Below are positions 25,389-32,013 of a stretch of DNA of 38,150 nucleotides, one piece after another. Every line of letters starts with the position of its first letter. The stretch's first letter is position 1. The stretch comes from a virus, in the IMG/VR virus record IMGVR_UViG_3300010391_000208, positions 1 through 38,150 of that record; one strand, 5' to 3'. A model generated the notes under the pieces. It saw nothing but the letters and a program-made list of their open reading frames with translations, was not told the origin of the DNA and did not search any database. The translations under genes were made by a program, and so were the position numbers.

Positions 25389-25927
25389 CAGAATCCCGGC
25401 CCTGCGGACTCAGGAAATGAAAGTTTTCTAGGAGGAATAAGAACGTCGTTAGCGTCAAGAGGTATAATTTTCCCCGGCCGAACATTCATCGGCGGCCAAC
25501 GGCTATCTCCATGTGATGAGGGCCACTTACCTTTTTCTGTATAAGCTCCCGGCCAACGTGCGGTGAGGACCATTAGACCGATGACTCCATAGAGAGCAAT
25601 GTCGAGCCAAGTGTCGTGAATTGGCTCGTTCCGAGCTTCAAGTGCGCCTTTCTTCCACAGATGTATGAGTCGTTCCATCTTGTCAGTCAAGCGCACCATC
25701 ACTCCGGTCAGACCAAACCGAGCGATATTCTCTCGGCCATAGTCTTTCTGCTTGGCACAGAACACATGATACATGCTCTCCATTGTCTGAAGCAGCCTCT
25801 TCTCAATCTCAACATCTCCTGACTCTCCTGTGGCAAGGGCCTCCCATGTAGGAGGCCCCTGACCAGCGGGTGAGGCACAAGTGCTGTTTGATTCCAGTAT
25901 CCCTCTATCAATGGGTACGATTGACAT
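25388..25927 (-). CDS. DUF1599 / Nmad1-like protein
   Basis: 179 residues. The central part FCAKQKDYGRENIARFG, then VRLTDKMERLIHLWKKG and PIHDTWLDIALYGVIGLM, fits the DUF1599 pattern (K..DYG, R..DK..RL, E...D...D.A.Y). The family was named nucleotide-modification-associated domain 1 because of its neighbours; its biochemistry is not established to my knowledge. It abuts genes on both sides. Together with a glycosyltransferase in the window it hints at, but does not show, DNA base modification. Confidence 0.7.
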   Translation of the reverse strand: MSIVPIDRGILESNSTCASPAGQGPPTWEALATGESGDVEIEKRLLQTMESMYHVFCAKQKDYGRENIARFGLTGVMVRLTDKMERLIHLWKKGALEARNEPIHDTWLDIALYGVIGLMVLTARWPGAYTEKGKWPSSHGDSRWPPMNVRPGKIIPLDANDVLIPPRKLSFPESAGPGF

Positions 25928-26505
25928 TAGATTTCCTTCAACTCGGCCTCAGCGACGAACTTCCGAGGCTCCTGATTACGGAGCTTGTTTCCTTCCTTGT
26001 CCTCTCCGGGCTTGTCAATCAGACGGACGTACATTCTTGCTCCTACGACTGGCGGCAAGCTGTCCTCATCTGGTGCGACGAAGAATGAAGCAATGTCAAC
26101 ATCAACACCATCCTCGATAATGAATGTCGCCGCACGAGCGATGTTTTTCAACGCACCGATGCTGATAATTGACATCTTTCGCTGGCCGTCATTTGCTTCT
26201 CCAGCAGCCAGCGCAGCGGTATTGATTCGATACCATACCGTGTACGGCCGTCCCAAGTTTGTCACGAACGGCGTGTCGTCGGGAATTTGAAACTTAATCT
26301 CGAACACCTGAACGTCCTTGTTCTTCTTGCTTGGAGCTACAGAACTGCCAACGACTTTCAATAGCTCAATCCAAGAGTAACTGGCATTCTCACCGACTCC
26401 CTTCTGATTTGCGTCCGCAGGAACCTTCAACCTCATTGACTGAGACGCTTCTACTTCTTCCATAATCTTCGGTGAGACATACAATGAAAACGGCTTACTG
26501 ACCAT
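25927..26505 (-). CDS. Candidate single-stranded DNA-binding protein
   Basis: 192 residues, beta-rich (VQVFEIKFQIPDDTPFV, RPYTVWYRINTAAL, GARMYVRLIDKPGEDKEG) with an acidic/charged C-terminal end. It lies directly downstream of a Sak4-like ATPase gene, an arrangement in which phages commonly encode an OB-fold ssDNA-binding partner. The fold cannot be proven by eye. It overlaps the ATPase gene by 11 bases. Confidence 0.5.
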   Translation of the reverse strand: MVSKPFSLYVSPKIMEEVEASQSMRLKVPADANQKGVGENASYSWIELLKVVGSSVAPSKKNKDVQVFEIKFQIPDDTPFVTNLGRPYTVWYRINTAALAAGEANDGQRKMSIISIGALKNIARAATFIIEDGVDVDIASFFVAPDEDSLPPVVGARMYVRLIDKPGEDKEGNKLRNQEPRKFVAEAELKEI

Positions 26506-27355
26506 TTACTTCTCCCTTCGTGATTGTGTCTAGCGTGCTCCAGAATTCCGAGCACGACGCGCCATCCCGGAGAACGTACTCTGGAATGGGGTTCTTGTCA
26601 TGTGGCGAGCGAAGTCCGGTGAGCCAGTAGCTCTTACTCTCGGTCTGCACGACACGCTTGAATTCAAACTCCGGCGGCATTGTTCCCGGCTTGCGAATCT
26701 TGTCAACTGTGATTCGGAACAGATTGTCGAACAGAGAACTGATTGGACGAATTGCTGCTCGGCCGATTGTTGCTGGTCCTCCGATTGTCTCCGTAGTTCC
26801 CTCTCCATCATCGGCGCTGTGAAAGAGGACAATCAGATTCATGGGCTGGTTGAACAGGAAGCCGAGGATATGCATGATACTTCTCTGCGCTGCGCCATAG
26901 TCTCCAATGGACGGCTGAGGAACATATGTTGCTGTCCCCGGCGTTCCAATGGCCGGAGACTTCCCATGAAGCCCCTGTGCTGCGATTGCAGTCAGCAGGT
27001 CACGAGCGGTCTGGGTCATAGTGTCCCAAATCAACGTGCTGTAACCTTCTGATGCCCAATCATGGCTGGCGATTTCGACGGCCTCGGATAGAGGGTCGAA
27101 CACGAGCTTCTCGTGTTGGGTTCCCTTCGCCAGCACCTTCTCCTCCGGCTTTACCACAAGCAATCTCGTGCGATTGTCTACCAGTACCGAAGTCAACTCT
27201 TCTGAGCCAGCATCCCAAGCAACATAGACTGCCTTCTCTCCCCATCGGGCTCCCCAAGGAAGAGAAGTCGCAAGTCTCGTCTTCCCTTTCTTCGGCTCCC
27301 CATACAACGCTACTCTGGTTGGAGCAATCATCTGTGTTCCACTAGACGTTCTCAT
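26495..27355 (-). CDS. RecA/Sak4-like ATPase
   Basis: 286 residues with Walker A GEPKKGKTRLA (about residues 19-29) and Walker B STLIWDTMT. A further strand (MNLIVLFHSAD) ends in a sensor-like position. Length and single RecA-like core fit phage Sak4-type recombination ATPases (AAA_24 class), which work with a phage SSB in strand annealing and replication restart. Neighbours (SSB candidate, nuclease, primase) support a recombination and replication role. Confidence 0.75.
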   Translation of the reverse strand: MRTSSGTQMIAPTRVALYGEPKKGKTRLATSLPWGARWGEKAVYVAWDAGSEELTSVLVDNRTRLLVVKPEEKVLAKGTQHEKLVFDPLSEAVEIASHDWASEGYSTLIWDTMTQTARDLLTAIAAQGLHGKSPAIGTPGTATYVPQPSIGDYGAAQRSIMHILGFLFNQPMNLIVLFHSADDGEGTTETIGGPATIGRAAIRPISSLFDNLFRITVDKIRKPGTMPPEFEFKRVVQTESKSYWLTGLRSPHDKNPIPEYVLRDGASCSEFWSTLDTITKGEVNGQ

Positions 27356-27527
27356 TCTCCTCCTCTTTCTTTGGATTCAGAACGCGGGCCAGAATGTATC
27401 TATGCACCGTGTCTCCTACATGAATAGCCTTGTCTGTCGCATGTTTTTTGTTATTTGCTACCTCAGTTGCATTTCCATGCTCGTCTAGAACAACAAACAC
27501 CGCTCTAGGCACGTTCTTCATCTTCAT
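27342..27527 (-). CDS. Small hypothetical protein
   Basis: 61 residues starting MKMKNVPRAVFVVLDEHGNA, ending in a Lys/Glu-rich tail. AAGGGTGA lies just ahead of the ATG. It overlaps the primase gene by 23 bases and the ATPase gene by 14. Small beta-type protein; family not recognised. Confidence 0.65.
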   Translation of the reverse strand: MKMKNVPRAVFVVLDEHGNATEVANNKKHATDKAIHVGDTVHRYILARVLNPKKEEENENV

Positions 27528-28413
27528 TCACCCTTCTGTATGCATTCTCAACTGCTCGTGATGTGTCCAAGAACCCTAACTTAGGTCTACACTTTCTACT
27601 CCCGCGAAGAACAATTTCCCTAGCTCTCTCGATTGGAACTCCAAGCTGTGCCAGATTCGCTCCGCTGGCAAACGCATCATTGTGACGGCCCGGTTCGGCT
27701 CGGCCGTCGAAGATGAACTCCTCTGCGGTGACGGTTAGATGCGGCCAGATGGCGAGAAGATTCGCACTTTTGATTTTGACTTTCGGCTCCGTGAGTTCGG
27801 CGGGCTGATGTCTCAACACGAAGCTCGGGTCAACAGGAATCTTTGCGGTCCTGATTAAAGTAGTAGCTATTCCAGTCTTCTGATTCACGCTTCCGGGGAC
27901 GCGAGCGATTCGAGCAAGGTCAGAACACTTGGTATCAACGCGACAGCCGTAGTGCTGCTCATTTGCCATGCAACGCAAGAAGGTTGAAGTTGCTCTTTCA
28001 ACCTCTGCGGGTTGAACAAGGTCATTCTTCGCTATCTCCAACCACATCTGAACCCCTCGACCAGTGTTAAGGACCGTGATTGACTCTCTTGGCAAGAAGG
28101 CTCTACGAATGACTGCTGCTGCTCGCATCGGACGCGCTCCTGATTCGATTGGGTCTATATCAATCAGGACGTGACGCCACTCTCTGATTCCGGCTCTCTT
28201 GGCTTTGAATTCTCCTCGGTCCAGATGAGCGGGATTGATATTGATATATACGTTATACCCGAGCGATGAGAGATTCCCGATGACTCTCTCCAACGCTTGT
28301 GCCGTCGAAACTGTTCCGCCACGAATGCCTCCGCTGCCTCGTGCGAAGTAGCATACTCCGTGTCCCCCGGTCCCCACCACCTTCTGCCAAAACTCATTCG
28401 ACACCTTCACCAT
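27505..28413 (-). CDS. Archaeo-eukaryotic-type primase (PrimPol-like)
   Basis: 302 residues. The catalytic core shows HVLIDIDPIE (D85, D87), LNTGRGVQMWLEI (residues 115-127) and CSDLARIARVPGSVNQKTG (163-181), the pattern of phage and plasmid AEP primases: DxD metal site, GRGxQ strand, and xDxARxxRxPGxxNxKTG. The C-terminal ~80 residues (RHNDAFASGANLAQLGV, IVLRGSRKC) resemble a helical PriCT-like region. It would make primers for the family A polymerase. Confidence 0.85.
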   Translation of the reverse strand: MVKVSNEFWQKVVGTGGHGVCYFARGSGGIRGGTVSTAQALERVIGNLSSLGYNVYININPAHLDRGEFKAKRAGIREWRHVLIDIDPIESGARPMRAAAVIRRAFLPRESITVLNTGRGVQMWLEIAKNDLVQPAEVERATSTFLRCMANEQHYGCRVDTKCSDLARIARVPGSVNQKTGIATTLIRTAKIPVDPSFVLRHQPAELTEPKVKIKSANLLAIWPHLTVTAEEFIFDGRAEPGRHNDAFASGANLAQLGVPIERAREIVLRGSRKCRPKLGFLDTSRAVENAYRRVNEDEERA

Positions 28414-29239
28414 AGCGGGGCTCCAATATTACAAACTGTGGGTTAGTGATTTTGTCCAAGTCGTCGCAGACCATCTTATACTGACAGATTCGGTTCCTGA
28501 ACATTCCAGCACAAGATGTTCTTGTCTTCTCGATTCGTCTACTTCCGTCTATTTCGGCTTGTATGTCTTCGAGCTTGAAGAGAATGTCGCTCAGAGCCTT
28601 GTCAACAACTTCAGTTGTTCTAGGGAGATAGTGAAACTCTATCGCCTTACTCGGGTCAGCTTCGATTGCCTTTCTGCTTAACTTTCTCATTACATTCAGA
28701 ATTGTCCCACCGAACGGAGTATGTCCTGCGCGCTCTAACATCCTTTGATAAACTGACTCATGCCAGTCTGTGCTCACCAAGTCTGCGAACACATGAACTG
28801 GTACGGACGATGCAAGGCTCTTATGCTGTAGATGCCAGAACTTGCCGTTCCACTTAACTATGGCATCTGGCGTTCCGACTAGTTCGTGTACCCCGATGGG
28901 TAGTCTCATTTCTTGTTCGACTTTCACGACCTCCCATCCCACAGGAGCAGCCCAAGTCTCTAGGACAGGCATTAACGCTCCAAAGTCGTCTATAGCCTCC
29001 ATCACATACTCAACGGGGAACCCCGCCATCTTCGCCGCCGTTTGCATTTCAATGACAGCATCGGCTGTGGCAATTTTCCAGTCCCCGCCAAGGAGCTTGT
29101 TCTCCAAAGCTGTATGAACGAGCTTTCCTATCTCAAGCGCCTTCTCGAACGAGAGCTTCCCTCGCCGCAACACGAATTGGAAGTGAAACTTCTGTGGGCA
29201 GACGGTATGTAACTTGAGGTCACTTACACTAATCAGCAT
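28394..29239 (-). CDS. PD-(D/E)XK nuclease with Fe-S cysteines (RecB/Cas4-like)
   Basis: 281 residues. Motifs in order: first cysteine C14 (HTVCPQKF), GKLVHTALE (H42), VGTPDAIVKW (D125), WHLQHKS (Q138, K140), a YQRM motif, and three late cysteines (C243, C252, C258). C14 plus the late triplet is the arrangement that binds a 4Fe-4S cluster in AddB/Cas4-type nucleases. Q in place of the usual D/E in motif III is a known variation in the wider superfamily. Likely an exonuclease in replication or recombination. Confidence 0.8.
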   Translation of the reverse strand: MLISVSDLKLHTVCPQKFHFQFVLRRGKLSFEKALEIGKLVHTALENKLLGGDWKIATADAVIEMQTAAKMAGFPVEYVMEAIDDFGALMPVLETWAAPVGWEVVKVEQEMRLPIGVHELVGTPDAIVKWNGKFWHLQHKSLASSVPVHVFADLVSTDWHESVYQRMLERAGHTPFGGTILNVMRKLSRKAIEADPSKAIEFHYLPRTTEVVDKALSDILFKLEDIQAEIDGSRRIEKTRTSCAGMFRNRICQYKMVCDDLDKITNPQFVILEPRYGEGVE

Positions 29240-29312
29240 TGGGATTCTTTCCTCCGATTATCGCTAGCCAAAACACGATAAGCATTATCACGCTCACGAA
29301 CACTAGAATCAT
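29229..29312 (-). CDS. 27-residue single-TM micro-protein
   Basis: MILVFVSVIMLIVFWLAIIG then GKNPNAD: one transmembrane helix with a short polar tail. The ATG overlaps the upstream ATPase stop as ATGA and the stop lies 11 bases into the nuclease gene. A second such peptide lies just upstream of the polymerase gene. Function unknown. Confidence 0.65.
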   Translation of the reverse strand: MILVFVSVIMLIVFWLAIIGGKNPNAD

Positions 29313-30304
29313 TTGACCACACTTTTCCACACTCCATGTCCGATTCGTTCAATCTTGTTATACGAGAAGAGTAGTCTCAGGTCGTTGTCAACTGCCTTCT
29401 CTGCTCGGGCGAGTGTCATTTCAGGGAAGGATGCCTTGATGAACACAACCATATCCTTCCGCGTCTTGGGTTCGGTGAGGAATATCACCAGCTTGCCTTG
29501 GCGAGTCTGTTCAGGGCGAAGTGACTCCAGCTTGAGTGCCGTTCCGTCAGGATGGTCTACTTCGACAATGCTGTACGAAGTCAATGACTCGTCTATTCCT
29601 CTGCTCTTCGGGGTTTCAATCGTTATCTTGTTCGCAACACGCTTCAGGTTGAAGTGAAAGTCAACCGCAGCGGAGATAACATGGGAGCCGCTGGCGCGAT
29701 AGTTAGCGTTTAACACGCTGTAATCGGCCGCTCCTATCTTTCGGTCATGGTGAGAGAACACGACTGCCACGCCGAAATCATCTCGAATCTTCTTCAGCCT
29801 TCGCATGACGAAGGCCATTTGCGCCTTGTCATTCTCGTTCATTCCGTGAATGGTCCAGAAGGCATCGAAGACGATAACTTCGAATGGGAACTCTTCTTTC
29901 CAAGCCTCAAGTTTGGTCAAGAAGTCTGGTTCCGTAATGTCCACGTCTCGATTGATAATCAGATTCGCTTCGAGAAGCTCTATCTGTTCTCTGGACAAGC
30001 CATAACCGCGAATGACCTTCCTGAACTGTTCGGCATAGTCCCATGTGGTCGCGTCTTGAAGGAAGGCTAGGGTCCGCTTCACGCTCGGAGGGCTGAATCG
30101 GCCAAACAGAGGCAGGCATGTATCGAGTGAAACAATCATAGCCGCCAACAACAGGGACTTTCCTGTATATGGGGGTGCGGAAATCATTGTCAAGGACTTG
30201 TCTAACAGCAACTCACTAAACAATGGTGGCGGTGGTTGAATGTCACCCATCGCCAGTTTGTGAAGCTCGAATACTCCATGTTGTGAATTATTCCAGCTTT
30301 TCAT
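29309..30304 (-). CDS. RepA-like AAA ATPase / replicative helicase
   Basis: 331 residues. Walker A APPYTGKSLLLA (about residues 43-54), Walker B FEVIVFDAFW, and VAVVFSHHDRK with the conserved His-rich sensor of RepA/DnaB-like ATPases (AAA_25 class). The C-terminal ~70 residues (TRKDMVVFIKASFPEM ... IERIGHGVWKSV) look like a winged helix for DNA binding. Likely the replicative helicase or its loader, in an operon with primase and polymerase. Confidence 0.8.
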   Translation of the reverse strand: MKSWNNSQHGVFELHKLAMGDIQPPPPLFSELLLDKSLTMISAPPYTGKSLLLAAMIVSLDTCLPLFGRFSPPSVKRTLAFLQDATTWDYAEQFRKVIRGYGLSREQIELLEANLIINRDVDITEPDFLTKLEAWKEEFPFEVIVFDAFWTIHGMNENDKAQMAFVMRRLKKIRDDFGVAVVFSHHDRKIGAADYSVLNANYRASGSHVISAAVDFHFNLKRVANKITIETPKSRGIDESLTSYSIVEVDHPDGTALKLESLRPEQTRQGKLVIFLTEPKTRKDMVVFIKASFPEMTLARAEKAVDNDLRLLFSYNKIERIGHGVWKSVVK

Positions 30305-30590
30305 ATCCCTCCGTTACTGCTTCTATCATTACTCGACGCCCAAATCGTTCGACATCTCCCAATGCTGGTAACAGTCCCGCATTCCATCTGATTACGAAAG
30401 GCTTGTTAACATTTTCATCTAAAAACGAGGCCAATGCAATTCCAAGCTCTTGCATCACTTTGTGACGACTATACCTTCTAAGGTCTTCTTCGTCTCGTGT
30501 GACCGTTAGCATATACCGGCTCAACGAGGCACAGTTGCCAAGCCATCTCTTCGGACGGCTTATGTCTGGTCGGTATACTCTATCCTTCAT
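30288..30590 (-). CDS. Hypothetical protein, first gene of the replication operon
   Basis: 100 residues starting MKDRVYRPDISRPKRWLGN. The start at 30590 is chosen because GGAGGAGGAG lies 4-5 bases upstream; a longer frame has no such site. Helical and charged; family not recognised. It overlaps the helicase gene by 17 bases. Confidence 0.7.
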   Translation of the reverse strand: MKDRVYRPDISRPKRWLGNCASLSRYMLTVTRDEEDLRRYSRHKVMQELGIALASFLDENVNKPFVIRWNAGLLPALGDVERFGRRVMIEAVTEGYEKLE

Positions 30591-30612
30591 GCTTCTCCTC
30601 CTCCCCCTATTA

Positions 30613-30732
30613 TGGTGAGCCGGGCGGTCAGAATGTTGCGAGGGTGGGGGGCGCATTACTCACCGTAAGCCCCCTGCGCGCAGTAGTGAGCCTGCTATTC
30701 CCCGTCTGACTCTTACCATCAAGGCCCGACTC
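30613..30732 (-). ncRNA. CCA-tailed tRNA-like RNA of about 117 nt plus CCA
   Basis: Between tRNA-Gly and the replication operon. The 5' end GAGTCGGG pairs with CCCGGCTC at the 3' end (8 bp, one wobble), followed by A and CCA exactly as in the neighbouring tRNAs. A second helix GTCAGA/TCTGAC lies inside. A further hairpin GGGGGC-TTAC-GGTGA-GTAA-...-GCCCCC sits at the apex. There is no anticodon arm or T-loop. It resembles in concept the stable non-tRNA RNAs in the T4 tRNA cluster. Processing and function are unknown. Confidence 0.5.
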
Positions 30733-30737
30733 GTTAA

Positions 30738-30811
30738 TGGAGCGGACTGCGAGATTCGCACTCGCGTCTCTAGTTTGGAAGACTAGGGCACGGCTTCTAT
30801 ACCAAGCCCGC
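30738..30811 (-). tRNA. tRNA-Gly (anticodon TCC)
   Basis: Acceptor GCGGGCT/AGTCCGC, anticodon arm CTAGT-CTTCCAA-ACTAG, T arm GCGAG-TGCGAAT-CTCGC, discriminator T, CCA encoded. Reads GGA/GGG. It follows tRNA-Asp after a few bases. Confidence 0.9.
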
Positions 30812-30815
30812 AAAA

Positions 30816-30891
30816 TGGCGGGGACCAAGAGACTTGCACTCTCAACCGGGGGATTGACAATCCCTCATTCGCCTATTCGAAATCCGTCCCC
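30816..30891 (-). tRNA. tRNA-Asp (anticodon GTC)
   Basis: Acceptor GGGGAC/GTCCCC, anticodon loop TTGTCAA on a GGGA/TCCC stem, T arm GAGAG-TGCAAGT-CTCTT, discriminator G, CCA encoded. The seventh acceptor pair is lost and the D loop is short, so it is somewhat degenerate. Confidence 0.8.
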
Positions 30892-30899
30892 AAAATCGT

Positions 30900-30951
30900 G
30901 GGGGGGCTTCCGACGCTTCCAAGGGCTGCGCCGTTAGGACATTGAGCCCCC
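30900..30951 (-). ncRNA. About 50-nt structured RNA with acceptor-like stem
   Basis: GGGGGCT pairs with AGCCCCC (7 bp), directly followed by CCA on the - strand. Inside, CGGCGC pairs with GCGTCG around an 11-base loop. It has no T arm or clear anticodon arm. It may be a truncated tRNA or a tRNA mimic. Between it and tRNA-Thr (30952-31044) lie further hairpins (GTAGAC/GTCTAC enclosing CCAGC-TTAG-GCTGG). Confidence 0.35.
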
Positions 30952-31044
30952 GTAGACTCACCAGCCTAAGCTGGATATCCTATGTCTACATGACTGCCCC
31001 TCTCGGCCCTGCCCTTGGGAGGTGTCCGATACTCACAGCCTATA

Positions 31045-31125
31045 TGGAGCCTCGTGGAGGCATCGAACCTCCGCCCTAGTGTTTACAAGACACTTGCTCT
31101 ACGCCCTTGTCTGAGCTAACGAGGC
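31045..31125 (-). tRNA. tRNA-Thr (anticodon TGT)
   Basis: Acceptor GCCTCGT/ACGAGGC, D stem GCTC/GAGC with a long 13-base loop, anticodon arm AGTGT-CTTGTAA-ACACT, T arm GGAGG-TTCGATG-CCTCC, discriminator T, CCA encoded. Its 5' portion overlaps the end of a zinc-ribbon gene. Confidence 0.93.
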
Positions 31126-31227
31126 AAATAACCAGAACCAGCCCTTCATCGCACAACGACGACACTTACTGGCGAACCACGGAATTTCTCTTCCGCAGTA
31201 TGGACAGGTTCTACTTCTCAAACTCAT
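31099..31227 (-). CDS. 42-residue zinc-ribbon protein ending inside tRNA-Thr
   Basis: MSLRSRTCPYCGREIPWFAS then KCRRC: a clean CPYCG...CxxC zinc ribbon of the type with an IP(x)xAxxC connector, followed by an aromatic tail. TTTGGAGG lies 4 bases before the ATG. The last 9 codons and stop lie inside the 5' half of tRNA-Thr, so RNase P cleavage of that tRNA would remove the stop codon from the message. Confidence 0.65.
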   Translation of the reverse strand: MSLRSRTCPYCGREIPWFASKCRRCAMKGWFWLFASLAQTRA

Positions 31228-31240
31228 GCGGCCTCCAAAC

Positions 31241-31316
31241 TGGATGCGCCTACGGGACTCGAACCCGCTAGGACGAGATTGAAAGTCTCGGTGCTCGACG
31301 CTTTGCATTAAGCGCA
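31241..31316 (-). tRNA. tRNA-Glu (anticodon TTC)
   Basis: Acceptor TGCGCTT/AGGCGCA, anticodon arm CGAGA-CTTTCAA-TCTCG, T arm GCGGG-TTCGAGT-CCCGT, discriminator T, CCA encoded. Reads GAA. Confidence 0.9.
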
Positions 31317-31324
31317 GAAATGAA

Positions 31325-31408
31325 TTGCGGTGGGAACAGGCGGAACGGAGACTGGCTTTCGCCATCTTGTTCAGCAAGAAGTAACCGATTCCTAACACCA
31401 CACCGCAA
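31325..31408 (-). ncRNA. Repeated structured RNA motif, copy R1
   Basis: Outer stem TTGCGGTG/CACCGCAA (8 bp); conserved 5' internal loop TGGTG; second stem GGAA(T)CGG/CCGTTCC; conserved TTACTTCTT; then two apical hairpins, TCTTG-CTGAA-CAAGA and TGGC-GAAA-GCCA; then conserved TGTTCC before the outer 3' strand. It lies just downstream of R2 in tandem, with six bases between. The compensatory differences among copies R1-R3 support a conserved fold. Confidence 0.6.
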
Positions 31409-31414
31409 AATGAA

Positions 31415-31504
31415 TTGGCCGGGAACAAGCGAGTACGGTCAGGGATTTCTCCCGCTCTTGTCTTTCAATGATAAGAAGTAACCGTTCTCTTTCACCACAG
31501 CCAA
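31415..31504 (-). ncRNA. Repeated structured RNA motif, copy R2
   Basis: Outer stem TTGGCTG/CGGCCAA (7 bp); TGGTG loop; second stem GAGA-ACGG/CCGT-ACTC with an A-A mismatch; TTACTTCTT; apical hairpins TCTT/AAGA and GGGA-GAAA-TCCC; TTGTTCC before the outer 3' strand. The paired columns change together relative to R1 and R3 while the single-stranded blocks stay constant. Confidence 0.6.
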
Positions 31505-31507
31505 AAT

Positions 31508-31584
31508 TGGTGCGGGCGGGGGGACTCGAACCCTCAAGCGCCACGTTCTAAGCGTGACAGGTTTGCCATTTCCTTCACACCCGC
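31508..31584 (-). tRNA. tRNA-Leu (anticodon TAG)
   Basis: Acceptor GCGGGTG/CGCCCGC, D stem AGG/CCT, anticodon arm CACG-CTTAGAA-CGTG, TTCGAGT T loop, discriminator A, CCA encoded. The variable region is short for a leucine tRNA. Confidence 0.88.
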
Positions 31585-31639
31585 AAAAGGTCTTTGTCCC
31601 ATCGGTCGGCACTCCGTTATCATGGAGGGACTGCCATTA

Positions 31640-31659
31640 GGCCAGCGCGTAGGCTGGCC
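31640..31659 (-). other. Perfect 7-bp hairpin in tRNA spacer
   Basis: GGCCAGC-CTACGC-GCTGGCC between two leucine tRNAs. A second hairpin candidate (CTCC/GGAG inside GGCA/TGCC) lies next to it in 31585-31639. No T-run follows. The 83-base spacer (31585-31664) holds no gene I can support. Confidence 0.4.
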
Positions 31660-31664
31660 GCCAT

Positions 31665-31741
31665 TGGTGCGCCGCCGTGGGAATCGGACCCACACTGGAC
31701 AGGTTCTCAGCCTGCTGCCTCTGCCGTTGGGCTAGGGGCGC
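31665..31741 (-). tRNA. tRNA-Leu (anticodon GAG)
   Basis: Acceptor GCGCCCC with one mismatch to the 3' strand, anticodon arm GCAGG-CTGAGAA-CCTGT, T arm GTGGG-TCCGATT-CCCAC, discriminator A, CCA encoded. Confidence 0.88.
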
Positions 31742-31757
31742 GTGTTTTCTCTGATGC

Positions 31758-31832
31758 TGGTGCCGCCGGAAAGATTCGAACTTTCAGACGCGAGTTTTTG
31801 AGACTCGCTGCTTTGCCGTTTGCTACGGCGGC
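31758..31832 (-). tRNA. tRNA-Leu (anticodon CAA)
   Basis: Acceptor GCCGCCG/CGGCGGC, anticodon arm CGAGT-CTCAAAA-ACTCG, T arm GAAAG-TTCGAAT-CTTTC, discriminator A, CCA encoded. Reads TTG. Confidence 0.9.
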
Positions 31833-31837
31833 AAAAT

Positions 31838-31936
31838 TGGTGTCCCCCACCATGTCCATCCCACATGGCTGTTGCCCTCTTCGAACTGACCGTTCGATGA
31901 CTGCTTCTCCCCTCTGGCTCGGGAGGGGAAGGGAAC
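31838..31936 (-). ncRNA. CCA-tailed cloverleaf-like RNA without anticodon arm
   Basis: On the - strand, GTTCCCT pairs with GGGGGAC (7 bp with wobbles), then A and CCA as in the flanking tRNAs. Three internal hairpins follow: CCCCTC-CCGAGCCA-GAGGGG, TCGAAC-GGTCA-GTTCGA, and CCATGT-GGGATGG-ACATGG next to the acceptor stem. This is a cloverleaf outline, but no arm has a standard anticodon or T loop. Likely a tRNA mimic substrate for the tRNA processing enzymes. Confidence 0.55.
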
Positions 31937-31938
31937 AT

Positions 31939-32012
31939 TGGTGCGCGAGGCGGGACTCGAACCCGCAAACAGCAGGGTTTAAGCCTGCTCGCTATACGTT
32001 CGCCACTCGCGC
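31939..32012 (-). tRNA. tRNA-Leu (anticodon TAA)
   Basis: Acceptor GCGCGAG/CTCGCGC, anticodon arm GCAGG-CTTAAAC-CCTGC, T arm GCGGG-TTCGAGT-CCCGC, discriminator A, CCA encoded. Fourth leucine tRNA in the island. Confidence 0.9.
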
Positions 32013-32013
32013 G

